Positions 18,882-26,844 of a DNA stretch of 35,365 nucleotides are shown piece after piece. The DNA is from JBOGFI01 sp050743365. GTDB lineage: Bacteria; Actinomycetota; Acidimicrobiia; IMCC26256; JACDBD01. Under the pieces are notes generated by a model. It was not told the origin of the DNA. It worked only from the letters and a program-made list of their open reading frames with translations, and made no database searches. Position 1 is the stretch's first letter. Every line of letters starts with the position of its first letter. The DNA lies in assembly GCA_050743365.1 (NCBI GenBank), contig JBOGFI010000217.1, positions 1-35,365 on the forward strand, read 5' to 3'. A program made the position numbers and the translations under genes.

Positions 18882-19913
18882 ATGGCGGTACGAGTGGGGA
18901 TCAACGGCTTCGGGCGGATCGGCCGGTCGTTCCACCGGGCCTTGCTCGACCGGGGCACCGACGCCGACGTCGAGCTCGTCGCCGTCAACGACCCGTTCGG
19001 CGACAGCCACACCATGGCCTTCCTGCTCAAGCACGACTCGGTCGGCGGCACCCTCGACCACGAGGTGAAGGTCAGCGAGGGCGGCTTCTCGGTCGACGGC
19101 CGCGAGGTGAAGAAGCTCGAGGTGCGGGACCCCGCCGAGATCCCCTGGGCAGAGCATGGTGTCGACGTCGTCATCGAGTCGACCGGGCTGTTCACCGCAC
19201 GCGAGAAGGCCGCCGCCCACCTCGAGGGTGGCGCCAAGCGGGTCATCATCTCGGCGCCGAGCGGCGACGCCGACGCCACCGTGTGCATGGGCGTGAACGA
19301 CGATGTCTTCGACCCGGCGCGGCACACCGTGATCTCGAACGCCTCGTGCACCACGAACTGCCTCGCTCCGTTGGCCAAGGTGCTCGACGACCGGTTCGGC
19401 ATCGAGCAGGGCGTCATGACCACGATCCATGCCTACACGAGCGACCAGCAGCTCCAGGACCTCGCCCAGGCGTCGCGCTCGGGCAAGCCCGACCTGCGGC
19501 GGATGCGGGCGGCGGCCCTGTCGATCGTTCCCAACACCACCGGTGCGGCCCGCGCTATCGGGCTCGTGCTGCCCGGCCTCAAGGGCCGCCTCGACGGCAT
19601 GGCGTTGCGGGTGCCCACCCCGACCGGGTCGATCACCGATCTGGTGGCGAACCTGAAGCAGGACGCGTCGGTCGACGACGTCAACGCCGCCTTTGCCGAG
19701 GCCGCCAACGACGCGAGCTACCGGGGCGTGCTTGAGTACACCGAGGAGCCGCTGGTGTCGGCCGACATCATCGGCAACCCGGCGTCGTGCATCTTCTCGG
19801 CCGTCGACACCATGGCCACCGACAAGATGGTGAAGGTGCTGGGCTGGTACGACAACGAGTGGGGCTACTCGAACCGGCTCATCGACGTGGTCGAGTTCGT
19901 CGGCTCGAAGTAG
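18882..19913 (+). CDS. gap: Glyceraldehyde-3-phosphate dehydrogenase, type I
   Basis: 343 residues, ATG at 18882 with GAGGAGG just upstream. It oxidises glyceraldehyde 3-phosphate to 1,3-bisphosphoglycerate with NAD+. The Rossmann loop is VGINGFGRIGRSF (5-17). The catalytic motif is NASCTTNC with Cys156. The downstream HAYTSDQQLQD, PTPTGSITDLV and WYDNEWGYSNRL are intact. It leads the glycolytic gap-pgk-tpiA set. Confidence 0.97.
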   Translation: MAVRVGINGFGRIGRSFHRALLDRGTDADVELVAVNDPFGDSHTMAFLLKHDSVGGTLDHEVKVSEGGFSVDGREVKKLEVRDPAEIPWAEHGVDVVIESTGLFTAREKAAAHLEGGAKRVIISAPSGDADATVCMGVNDDVFDPARHTVISNASCTTNCLAPLAKVLDDRFGIEQGVMTTIHAYTSDQQLQDLAQASRSGKPDLRRMRAAALSIVPNTTGAARAIGLVLPGLKGRLDGMALRVPTPTGSITDLVANLKQDASVDDVNAAFAEAANDASYRGVLEYTEEPLVSADIIGNPASCIFSAVDTMATDKMVKVLGWYDNEWGYSNRLIDVVEFVGSK

Positions 19914-19934
19914 CGGCCGGGCACGCGGGTCCGC

Positions 19935-21122
19935 ATGGCTCTCGACGTCCCGCGCCTGGAGGACTTGTCACTCGAGCGCGGGGCCCGGGTGCTGATGCGG
20001 GCCGACTTCAACGTCCCGCTGCGCGGCGACGAGATCGAGGATGACCTGCGCATCGCAACGGTCGTCCCGACCGTCCAATGGCTGCGCCATCGCGATGTCG
20101 CCGTGGTGGCCTGCGGGCACCTCGGGCGGCCCAAGGGAACGCCCGACCCGAGGTACTCGATGGCGCCGGTGGCCCAGCGTCTCGGCGAGCTGCTCGGCAC
20201 CGAGGTGGCGCTGGCGCCCGGCGTCGTCGGGCGGGAGGTCGAGCAGGTGGGGGCGAGCCTCTTGCCGGGCGAGGTGCTGCTGCTCGAGAACCTGCGCTTC
20301 GAACCGGGGGAGACCGGCGACGACCCTGCCTTTGTCACCAACCTTGCCCGACTCGGCGACGCGTACGTCAACGAGGCGTTCGGCGCATCGCACCGGGCGC
20401 ACGCGTCGATCGTGGGCCCGCCCCAGGTGCTGCCCAGCGCGGGTGGGCGGCTGCTGTTCCGCGAGGTCGAGGTGCTGTCGCGCCTGCTCGATGGAGCTGA
20501 GCAGCCGTTCGTCGCCGTGCTCGGCGGCGCCAAGGTCAGCGACAAGCTCGGCGTTATCGACGCGCTGCTCGAGCGCTGCGACACGATCCTCGTCGGCGGG
20601 GCCATGGCGTTCACGTTCCTGGTGGCACGGGGCCACCGTGTGGGCGACTCGCTCGTGGAACCCGAGATGGTGGATGAGTGTCGGCGTCTGCTCGAGGGTG
20701 GCCGCGTGCACGTGCCGTGCGACGTGGTGGTCGCGCGGGAGGTCTCCGACGACGCCGAAGCGCGCGTGGTACCGGCGAACGACATGCCCGACGGCTGGAA
20801 GGGCCTCGACATCGGCCCGGAGACCGCGGCGGCCTTCGCGGCCGAGGTCGGCGGCGCGGCCACGCTCCTCTGGAACGGCCCCATGGGCGTGTTCGAGATC
20901 GAGCCGTTCGCCGCCGGCACGCGGCGCGTGGCCGAGGCGGTCGCCCACTGCCCGGGGTTCACCGTGGTGGGCGGAGGCGACAGCGCGGCGGCGGTCCGGC
21001 AGCTCGGCCTCGCCGACCACATCGACCACGTGAGCACCGGCGGGGGCGCGTCGCTGGAGCTCATCGAGCGCGGCGACCTCCCGGGGCTGGCCGCGCTGCG
21101 CAAGTCCGTGAGGAGGGACTGA
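19935..21122 (+). CDS. pgk: Phosphoglycerate kinase
   Basis: 395 residues, ATG at 19935. It transfers phosphate from 1,3-bisphosphoglycerate to ADP. Signatures are RVLMRADFNVPL, CGHLGRPKG, LLLENLRFEPGETGD, YVNEAFGASHRAHAS, VLGGAKVSDKLGVI, WNGPMGVFE and STGGGASLELIE, covering both lobes and the hinge. It follows gap by 21 bases and its TGA shares a base with the tpiA ATG (TGATG). Confidence 0.97.
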   Translation: MALDVPRLEDLSLERGARVLMRADFNVPLRGDEIEDDLRIATVVPTVQWLRHRDVAVVACGHLGRPKGTPDPRYSMAPVAQRLGELLGTEVALAPGVVGREVEQVGASLLPGEVLLLENLRFEPGETGDDPAFVTNLARLGDAYVNEAFGASHRAHASIVGPPQVLPSAGGRLLFREVEVLSRLLDGAEQPFVAVLGGAKVSDKLGVIDALLERCDTILVGGAMAFTFLVARGHRVGDSLVEPEMVDECRRLLEGGRVHVPCDVVVAREVSDDAEARVVPANDMPDGWKGLDIGPETAAAFAAEVGGAATLLWNGPMGVFEIEPFAAGTRRVAEAVAHCPGFTVVGGGDSAAAVRQLGLADHIDHVSTGGGASLELIERGDLPGLAALRKSVRRD

Positions 21123-21892
21123 TGGCAGATCGGCGGCCGATCATGGCCGGGAACTGGAAGATGCACCACACGCACCTGGAGGCGATCCAGGTGGTGCAGA
21201 AGCTGTCGTACCAGCTCGACGAGAGGGACTACGACGCCTGCGAGGTGGTCGTCTGCCCGGCGTTCACCGCGCTGCGGTCCGTGCAGACCGTGCTGGAGAG
21301 CGATCGCATCCCGATGTCGCTCGGCGCCCAGGACGTCCACTGGAAGGACCAGGGCGCGTTCACCGGCGAGGTCAGCCCACCCATGCTCGCCAAGCTCAAC
21401 GTCGCGTACGTGATCGTCGGTCACTCCGAGCGGCGCCAGCTCTTCGGCGAGACGGACGAGACCGTGAACCGGAAGCTGAAAGCGGTCCTCAGTCACGGCA
21501 TGTCGCCCATCGTGTGCGTAGGGGAGACGCTGGACGAACGGGAAGACGGGCGGACCGACACCCGGGTGGACGGCCAGACCCGGGCCGCGTTCGCGGGCGT
21601 GAAGGCCGACGACGCGGCGCGCTGCGTCGTGGCGTACGAGCCGATCTGGGCCATCGGCACCGGCCGTAACGCCACCCCCGAGGACGCCAATGCCACCATC
21701 GCCGTCGTGCGCTCGACGCTCCGCGAGCTCTACAAGGCCGGCGCCGACGCGATGCGCGTCCAGTACGGAGGAAGCGTGAAGCCCGGCAACATCGCCGACC
21801 TCATGGCGATGCCCGAAGTCGACGGCGCCCTGGTGGGCGGCGCCTCCCTTGATCCCGACGAGTTCGCCCGCGTGATCAAGTACCGCCGCTGA
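21122..21892 (+). CDS. tpiA: Triosephosphate isomerase
   Basis: 256 residues; the ATG at 21122 overlaps the pgk stop in TGATG, with AGGAGG upstream. It interconverts dihydroxyacetone phosphate and glyceraldehyde 3-phosphate. Catalytic residues are Lys13 (NWKMH), His101 (VGHSERR) and Glu173 (YEPIWAIGTG). The phosphate loop YGGSVKPGN and GGASLDPDEF are intact. Length is normal for a TIM barrel. Confidence 0.97.
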   Translation: MADRRPIMAGNWKMHHTHLEAIQVVQKLSYQLDERDYDACEVVVCPAFTALRSVQTVLESDRIPMSLGAQDVHWKDQGAFTGEVSPPMLAKLNVAYVIVGHSERRQLFGETDETVNRKLKAVLSHGMSPIVCVGETLDEREDGRTDTRVDGQTRAAFAGVKADDAARCVVAYEPIWAIGTGRNATPEDANATIAVVRSTLRELYKAGADAMRVQYGGSVKPGNIADLMAMPEVDGALVGGASLDPDEFARVIKYRR

Positions 21893-21896
21893 CCGC

Positions 21897-21902
21897 TAGG
21901 AT
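21897..21902 (+). promoter_or_regulatory. -10 box for a probably leaderless secG transcript
   Basis: TAGGAT overlaps the end of tpiA's trailer and ends 8 bases before the secG GTG. This spacing would give an mRNA starting at the GTG, so secG can be made independently of the glycolytic operon. Confidence 0.45.
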
Positions 21903-21910
21903 CGCCTCCC

Positions 21911-22141
21911 GTGGTCAACGCCATCCTCATCGGGTGTCAGCTCCTGACGTCGCTGCTGCTGATCCTCTTCATCCTCCTGCATGCCGGGCGCGGGGGTGGT
22001 TTGTCCGACATGTTCGGTGGCCAGATGGGCGGGTCGATGGCGGGCTCGACGGTGGTCGAGCGCAACCTCGACCGGATCACGGTGATCACCGCGGTCGTCT
22101 TCACCTTCACCACGGTGCTCCTCGCGCTTCGCCTCAGCTGA
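21911..22141 (+). CDS. secG: Protein-export translocase subunit SecG
   Basis: 76 residues from a GTG at 21911. SecG is the small two-helix subunit of the SecYEG channel. TM1 is about residues 4-24 (AILIGCQLLTSLLLILFILL), then the conserved cytoplasmic loop HAGRGGGLSDMFGG, and TM2 is about 53-74 (RITVITAVVFTFTTVLLAL). Place after tpiA is the standard one in actinobacteria. Confidence 0.93.
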   Translation: MVNAILIGCQLLTSLLLILFILLHAGRGGGLSDMFGGQMGGSMAGSTVVERNLDRITVITAVVFTFTTVLLALRLS

Positions 22142-22464
22142 GCGAGCCACCGGCCGTCACGTACCTGGGAAAGACGGTCGAGACGGGCGCCGCCGACCAG
22201 GTCTACGAGCACACTGGGCACCCCCCACACGCAGGCGCTGCTCTCGGCGTTTCCCGTTCCCGACCCTCGTCGCGAGCGAGCGCGCCGGCGCATCGTGCTC
22301 GAGGGCGACTTCCCCAATCCTGCCGACTGTCCAGCAGTTGCCGGTTCCGCACACGGTGCTGGAAGGCGCAGGACATCTGCGCCGAGGAAGGGGCCTGCGC
22401 TCGTCGACCGGGGCCAAGGTCACCCGTGGCGTGTCACTTCGCCGAAGAGATGCAGACGGTCTGA
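22142..22464 (+). pseudogene. Remnant of oligopeptide/dipeptide ABC-transporter ATPase (C-terminal end)
   Basis: No intact gene lies here, but three pieces in shifting frames follow the C-terminus of Opp/Dpp-type ATPases. They are TYLGKTVETGAADQVYEHTGHP, then TQALLSAFPVPDPRRERARR and IVLEGDFPNP, then CRFRTRCWKAQDICAEE and finally VACHFAEEMQTV with a stop at 22464. The family normally reads YLG-K-VE-G...HPYTQALL-A-PVPDP...C-FR-RC. At least two frameshifts break it and the whole N-terminal ATP-binding part is gone. An Opp/Dpp operon once probably stood between secG and the tRNA. Confidence 0.75.
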
Positions 22465-22467
22465 CGG

Positions 22468-22473
22468 TAGAAT
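22468..22473 (+). promoter_or_regulatory. Candidate -10 box of tRNA-Leu
   Basis: TAGAAT lies 29 bases upstream of the tRNA 5' end, at the edge of the ABC-transporter remnant. No clear -35 is visible. Confidence 0.4.
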
Positions 22474-22502
22474 CCTCGTTCGCCGCTCTCCGAGCGGCAC
22501 AC

Positions 22503-22586
22503 GTCGGAGTGGCGGAATAGGCAGACGCGCCGGCTTGAGGGGCCGGTCCCCGCAAGGGGGTGGGGGTTCAAGTCCCCCCTCCGACA
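22503..22586 (+). tRNA. tRNA-Leu (anticodon GAG)
   Basis: Acceptor arms GTCGGAG (22503-22509) and CTCCGAC (22579-22585) pair over 7 bases, with discriminator A at 22586. The anticodon stem CCGGC/GCCGG holds loop TTGAGGG, giving GAG and reading CUC. The long variable arm (TCCCCGCAAGGGGG) is the class II type expected for leucine. The T arm is GGGGG-TTCAAGT-CCCCC. The 3' CCA is not encoded. It marks the left limit of the accessory region, a typical integration neighbourhood. Confidence 0.95.
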
Positions 22587-22714
22587 CGACCCGCTCTGCG
22601 CGAAGGCGCACGTCAGCGCACCACTGAGGGGCGGGTGAGCAACGCCGAACAGCGCTCCGGTCACAGATTGGTCACGACTCGGCAGCGCGAGCGTCGGCCG
22701 GAGGTCCAGCGCTT

Positions 22715-23554
22715 GTGTCAGTGCAGCCCGACGTACTTCACGAGGGTGTTCCGCCCTGGCTTGTCGGCTCACTGATCGATTGGCTTCGCCGGCAGTGCTA
22801 CGTCGAGCTCGTCGGATGGGGCGCGGAGCTGAACCCGGATCGGGTCCGCGAGCTGGAGCGTCGGTTGCATCTGAGCCTCGGCCAGGCCACCCCCGACCTT
22901 TTGCTTGACGATCTGCTGGAGCAACTGGCAGCCGACGGGACCCTTCTCCTTCGCGGCGTGAATGTCGCTCTCGGCTGGTACGGCGTTGGCCTCGACAACC
23001 TCAGCGCTGAAGTGGAGCGTGAGCTTGCCGAACTGGAGAACGCGCTGCAGCAGGCTGGGTCGGCCTGGAAGATCGGCTACTCGGCGACGAGAGGTTGGGG
23101 TCTGGAGCGACGCGTCGATGAGACCGTTGCTGAGGCTGCACGGGCGGAGATGTCCGTGGGTCGACGGCCGTCGGAGCACCTAGCCGAAGCCTGGCGACAC
23201 CTCTACGGACGACAGCCCTCGCCGGGCCCCGCCTATGACGAGGCCGTCAAGGCTGTGGAGGCGGCGGCCATTCCGATTGTCTGTCCTGAGGACAAGAGCG
23301 CAACGCTCGGTAAGATCATCGGGTTGGTGCGCTCCGAGCCCGACCGGTGGGCGCTGGCGCTCCAGCCGCATGACGGCGAGGGCGTCAGCCGCCTCCGTGC
23401 GATGCTCGAATTACTGTGGAAGTCTCAGCGCCGTCACGGCACCCCCGACCGCATGGCGCCGCGCAGCGCATCCCCGGAAGAGGCAGAAGCCGCGGTGCTC
23501 CTCGCGATGACGCTTGTCCACTGGCTTACGACTGGTGCTATGCGTCCAACGTGA
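22715..23554 (+). CDS. Abi_C-domain-like protein (possible abortive-infection protein)
   Basis: 279 residues from a GTG at 22715 with GGAGG 10 bases upstream. Residues about 155-275 resemble the abortive infection C-terminal-like domain (Pfam Abi_C): AWRHLYGRQPSPGPAYDEA, VKAVEAAAIPIVCPEDKSATLGKII in part, then ALALQ, LRAMLELLWKSQRRHG and EAEAAVLLAMTLVHWL. The N-terminal 150 residues (helical, with LNPDRVRELERRL and a Trp-rich middle) I do not recognise. Some Abi_C proteins sit in phage-defence loci, but many are uncharacterised, so a defence role is inference. It is the first gene after tRNA-Leu and is convergent with the membrane-protein gene that follows. Confidence 0.6.
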   Translation: MSVQPDVLHEGVPPWLVGSLIDWLRRQCYVELVGWGAELNPDRVRELERRLHLSLGQATPDLLLDDLLEQLAADGTLLLRGVNVALGWYGVGLDNLSAEVERELAELENALQQAGSAWKIGYSATRGWGLERRVDETVAEAARAEMSVGRRPSEHLAEAWRHLYGRQPSPGPAYDEAVKAVEAAAIPIVCPEDKSATLGKIIGLVRSEPDRWALALQPHDGEGVSRLRAMLELLWKSQRRHGTPDRMAPRSASPEEAEAAVLLAMTLVHWLTTGAMRPT

Positions 23555-23562
23555 TCCCGGCG

Positions 23563-24159
23563 CTACGCGTTGTGAGGTTCCGAAGTAGCGAAGGGCTTCT
23601 TCCGTCGAGCTTTGCGCACCGTGATTCGGCGGACGGTTGTCCCGCTAGTGGCGTACGTCTCGATGCGAGCGTCGCTGACCAGCTTCTGGCGCCCGTCCGC
23701 GTCGGAGTAGCTGATCGAAAGCGTGAAGGCACCTGCGTGGTATGCGTCCACGAGTGGATCGGGCGGGTCCGCGTGCGCCGACACGCTCACTCGAACGCAT
23801 TCGCCGGGTGGCACGAACTTCTTCGATACGACAACGTTACCGAGCAGCGCGGACTCTGCACTCGCTGAATTGACCACGGCGACGCCGGCGCCAACGTTCC
23901 GAAATGCGATCGAGCATTGGAAGAGACCGGCATCCTCGTCGATGTAGAAGTCATTCAATGGCAGGACACGGTCGAAGCGGCCAGGTGCGCCGAAGTGAAC
24001 AGTCTCCTGAACTGTCTCGTCAGGTACAGCGTCCGCGAGGAGCGGTCTGATCGAGAGCGCAAGTGATCGACGCGCTAGCAGCCCTTGATACAGCGCCACT
24101 CCCGCCAGGCCGAGCGTGCCAGCAGCGACGACGAGGGTGGCGGTCGTGGAGCTGTCCAT
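23563..24159 (-). CDS. Membrane-anchored protein of unknown function
   Basis: 198 residues from an ATG at 24159 that overlaps the stop of the integrase-like remnant in TGATG. One N-terminal membrane segment (TLVVAAGTLGLAGVALYQGLLA, in part, about 8-28) is followed by RRSLALSIRPLLAD and a beta-rich domain without recognisable motifs. The layout of one helix then RPLL resembles many hypothetical bacterial proteins. The C-terminus is basic (RKARRKKPF). The same frame is open back to 25530 because the integrase is frameshifted, so a fused integrase-membrane polypeptide is formally possible but unlikely. No function can be assigned. Confidence 0.6.
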   Translation of the reverse strand: MDSSTTATLVVAAGTLGLAGVALYQGLLARRSLALSIRPLLADAVPDETVQETVHFGAPGRFDRVLPLNDFYIDEDAGLFQCSIAFRNVGAGVAVVNSASAESALLGNVVVSKKFVPPGECVRVSVSAHADPPDPLVDAYHAGAFTLSISYSDADGRQKLVSDARIETYATSGTTVRRITVRKARRKKPFATSEPHNA

Positions 24160-24350
24160 CAGCTCGACGCTTGAGAGACCTTCTCGGCTGCGTCCGCCTG
24201 CGTGGTCGGCGCGAGGTGCTGGTCGTGCTCGGTAAACGTGGCCGTGGCGCTCCCCAGCGGCTCGGCAACGACGCGCGTCGGCACGCCGGCTAGCAGCCCG
24301 AGTGTGTCCCGCGTGTGCCGCAGGTGCCGCTCGCCCGGTCCGCGGCTCAT
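24159..24350 (-). pseudogene. Decayed tyrosine-integrase C-terminus
   Basis: 63 codons read HLRHTRDTLGLLAGVPTRVV, AEPLGSATATFTEHDQH and PTTQADAAEKV. They align with the end of tyrosine recombinases (HDLRHT-ATL-L-AGV--KVVSERLGHA--T---YQHV-P-MQ-DAAE-V). The LGH histidine is Ser and the catalytic tyrosine is Asp, so it is dead. It lies directly behind the main integrase, its ATG overlapping that gene's restored stop (ATGA), and its own TGA overlaps the next ATG. It looks like the tail of an earlier element's integrase. Confidence 0.65.
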
Positions 24351-25530
24351 CGCCGGCTACCCCTTGGTCCGAAGATGAGGCCCGCGACGCGCTCGGCGGC
24401 ATCGGACTGCATCGCGGGAGCACGTGCTGGTAGATGTCCCGGGTGATCGTGGTCGTTGAGTGGCCGAGCCGCTCCGAGACGATCTTGACGTCGACTCCAG
24501 CTTGGAGGGCGAGCGTGGCCCAGGTGTGGCGGAGGTCGTGCAGGCGGATGCGAGGCGCGTGGTAACGAAGCACGCGCCGGTCGAATTCCCGTGAGAAGCG
24601 GTCGGGATGGTACGGGCGGCCGTCGGGATGGCAGAATACGAGGTCACGGTCCTTGTAGGCGGGCCCGAGCAGGAGGCGTTCCTCGGCCTGGCGCGTCCGC
24701 CAGGTCTTGAGCGCAGCGACGGTCTCCGCATCGAGCTCGATCACGCGTGCCCGGTGTGCCTTCGTGCGCGAAGCGGCGTGGATCTGGTGGTCGATGGCAG
24801 TGATCGTGTGACGGAGGGAGGCTCGTCCCGTGTCGAGGTCGACATCAGACCAGCGCAGCCCGAGGGCCTCCCCGCGCCGACAGCCCGTGGTCGCGAGAAA
24901 CAACCACGCGATGTGGTAGCGACTGGCGCGCTCGGCCTCGAGGAACCGGCCGAGCGTGGCACTATCCCATGCTCGCGTCTCCGGCGCTTGCGCGCGAGCG
25001 CGCCCGGCGCTCGGCGGTGCCGCTGTCTCCGCCGGGTTGCGCACGATCCGACTCCATCGGACTGCGTCGCGCAGCGCTCGACCGAGGATCGCATGGATGT
25101 AACGCACCGTCCGCGGCGACAAGCCGCCCGGCTTGCCGTCGAGGCGCCCGCGTTCGAGAAGGTCGCCGTAGAGTCGATTCAGCGTGCTGGCGTCGACAGA
25201 CTCGAGGCGCAGCCCGCCGATCCGCGGGATGACGTGGAGCCGGAGGTAGCGCTCGTACGAGGCCCAGGTGGACGCCTCGACCGACGCCTTGATCGCAGGT
25301 AGCCAGTCCTGGGCGAGGTAGTCGCTGAGTCGCTGCCGGGCGGGCGCGACATATGCGCGTTGCCGTCCGGCAACGCGCAGATCGTCAAGCGCGGCCTGAG
25401 CCTCGGCCTTGGTTCGAAACCCGCGGCGCTTCGCCTGGCGGCGCCGGCCGTCGGGCCCGGGCGGGACGTCGACGACGAACCACCAGGTTCCGGTCTTCGG
25501 GTCACGCCGGGGAGCGGCGTCGCGGCTCAT
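24347..25530 (-). pseudogene. int: Tyrosine integrase with a late frameshift
   Basis: ATG at 25530, AGAGG ribosome site upstream, 3 bases after the XRE stop. The N-terminal AP2-like arm-binding region (TGTWWFVVDVPPG) and SAM-like core-binding region (about 65-165) precede the catalytic domain. Catalytic residues are complete: Arg218 (TGCRRGEAL), Lys257, His331 and Arg334 (HDLRHT), His357 (LGH) and Tyr367 (DIYQHVLP). Just after, near 24413-24418, one base is missing against the expected LPAMQSDAAERVAGLIFG tail. That tail is intact in the next frame and stops at 24347. Without correction the frame runs on to 23563. The Tyr lies before the break, so activity may survive; sequencing error is possible. 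Confidence 0.85.
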
Positions 25531-25533
25531 CGA

Positions 25534-26283
25534 TCATCGACCTCTTTTCGGCCTTCGACGGCCGGCTGACTTCTTGTGGCTGCCCTTGCGCGCGCTCGTG
25601 CCGGGTGGTGTCGCCTTATCCGTCGTGGTGGATGGTGCCGTCTGGTCCTCGTCGGGTCCAGAGCGGACGTAGTCGGCGTCGTTGGTGTGTTCGGCGACGA
25701 AGCCGCGGATGCCGACCTGGCGGAGGTGGTCGAACCAGCGTCCGAGCTCGTCGACGGCCCGGTCGAGGTCGTCGCCGTGTTCGTCGAGCAGTGCAAGCAG
25801 GAGCTCTTTGCGGCGCTGGCGGTAGCTCCACTGGCGGGCGCTGCTGGGGGCGCCGCTGATCTTCTCGACCGCTTCTTCGGCTGTGGTGGGGTCGTCGATG
25901 CCGAGCTGGCGGAGCCGCTGGTAGAGGGGCTCGAGCTGGTCGGGGCGGCCGAGGAGCCAGGCGTAGAGCTCGCTGACGGGGCGGGTGGTCGCCCGGATGA
26001 GGCGCTGGTCACCGGGTGGGGGCAGCAGGAACCAGAGGACGGGCAGGTCGAAGACCATGGCGAAGACGACCAGCTCCTGGGCGTCGAACTCGCGGCGTCG
26101 CTCGCCCTCCCAGGCCCGTTCGATCGCCGACATGCTGCCTTGGGTGAGGCGCTGGCCCAGGTAGGGCTCGAGGCGGTCGGCGAGGTCCTCTTGGGTCCAG
26201 CCCCGCAGCTCGCGGGCGAGGCGCACGTTGTGGGCGACCACCTGGTTCACGTCGATCTCGGCCGGCGGGGGCACGCCCCACAT
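25534..26283 (-). CDS. XRE-family helix-turn-helix regulator
   Basis: 249 residues from an ATG at 26283 (MWGVPPPAEIDVNQ) with GGGAAGGG upstream; a start at 26325 is possible but has no support. Residues about 14-80 form the HTH (VVAHNVRLARELRGWTQEDL, then TQGSMSAIERAWEG, then LPVLWFLLPP). The middle is helical, and the last 40 residues are Thr/Lys/Arg-rich. It sits 3 bases before int and opposes the excisionase-like gene, so it is a likely master switch of the element. Confidence 0.85.
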   Translation of the reverse strand: MWGVPPPAEIDVNQVVAHNVRLARELRGWTQEDLADRLEPYLGQRLTQGSMSAIERAWEGERRREFDAQELVVFAMVFDLPVLWFLLPPPGDQRLIRATTRPVSELYAWLLGRPDQLEPLYQRLRQLGIDDPTTAEEAVEKISGAPSSARQWSYRQRRKELLLALLDEHGDDLDRAVDELGRWFDHLRQVGIRGFVAEHTNDADYVRSGPDEDQTAPSTTTDKATPPGTSARKGSHKKSAGRRRPKRGR

Positions 26284-26377
26284 CGTACATTGCCCTTCCC
26301 TATTGAAGCCACTATGCAAGGTCATTCCAGCCTGGTACTATCCAGACCTATTGGCCTCCGCGGCACGAGGTATTGCC
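26284..26377. promoter_or_regulatory. Divergent control region of the mobile element
   Basis: These 94 bases separate xre-int from the excisionase-relaxase side and are clearly less GC-rich than their surroundings. CCTATTG occurs twice in direct repeat, at 26299-26305 and 26347-26353. Both promoters and the operator of the XRE protein should lie here. Exact boxes cannot be fixed. Confidence 0.45.
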
Positions 26378-26764
26378 ATGGCCGACGAGCTCCCCGACCT
26401 GCTGACGATGGAAGAGGCGGCGCGCCTGGCGCGCGTGGGTCGAACCAAGGCGTACTCCATGGCCCGCGAATGGCGCGCCACGGGGGGGCGCTCGGGCCTG
26501 CCCGTGGTCGACTTCGGTCACGTCCTGCGGGTGCCGCGCCGGGCGCTCGAGGAGATGATCGGCGCCAAGTTCACCAACGGCCTGAGGGAGACCCCGGTCG
26601 CGGTGAAAGGTGGCAGCGACAAGCCGGAGCCCGAGGCTGCCGCGGCAGAGCCAGCGGTGTCGGACGCAGCCGGGTCGTCAAAGGCGCGCCCATCATCCAC
26701 TCGACCCAAGCGACGCGGCCCGAAGACCTCACCCGGCCAGATCAGCCTCCCGCTCATCGACTGA
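26378..26764 (+). CDS. Excisionase-type HTH DNA-binding protein
   Basis: 128 residues from the ATG at 26378. The N-terminal half is a winged HTH of the excisionase/MerR-like (HTH_17) type: LLTMEEAARLARVGRTKAYS, then GLPVVDFGHVLRVPRRALEE. The C-terminal half is Ala/Pro/Ser/Lys-rich and probably disordered. Such proteins direct excision by tyrosine integrases. Position between the divergent control region and the relaxase fits an Xis role, inferred from context. Confidence 0.75.
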   Translation: MADELPDLLTMEEAARLARVGRTKAYSMAREWRATGGRSGLPVVDFGHVLRVPRRALEEMIGAKFTNGLRETPVAVKGGSDKPEPEAAAAEPAVSDAAGSSKARPSSTRPKRRGPKTSPGQISLPLID

Positions 26765-26844
26765 TCCATGCCTACTCCGGGACTTACCGCCAGCCTCCCG
26801 AATCAAGTCGACGCACTTGCACCTGCGGTGCGGGAGCGATTGGC

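Noticed and set aside
19865..21496. 543-codon minus-strand frame opposite pgk and tpiA
   Set aside because: Ser/Arg/Pro-rich mirror translation without motifs.
23563..25530. One 655-residue integrase-membrane fusion protein
   Set aside because: The middle 85 residues are nonsense in this frame while the true integrase tail and an integrase relic are readable in the other frames, so the fusion comes from a single-base shift.
25576..26844. N-terminal extension of the relaxase frame by 423 codons
   Set aside because: The extension is antisense to the XRE gene and out of frame with the excisionase-like gene; the GTG at 26845 gives the canonical relaxase N-terminus with its tyrosines.
26765..26844. 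oriT between the excisionase-like gene and the relaxase
   Set aside because: A weak CGCAC/GTGCG pairing is present at about 26810-26834, but there is no recognisable nic site; too little to call.
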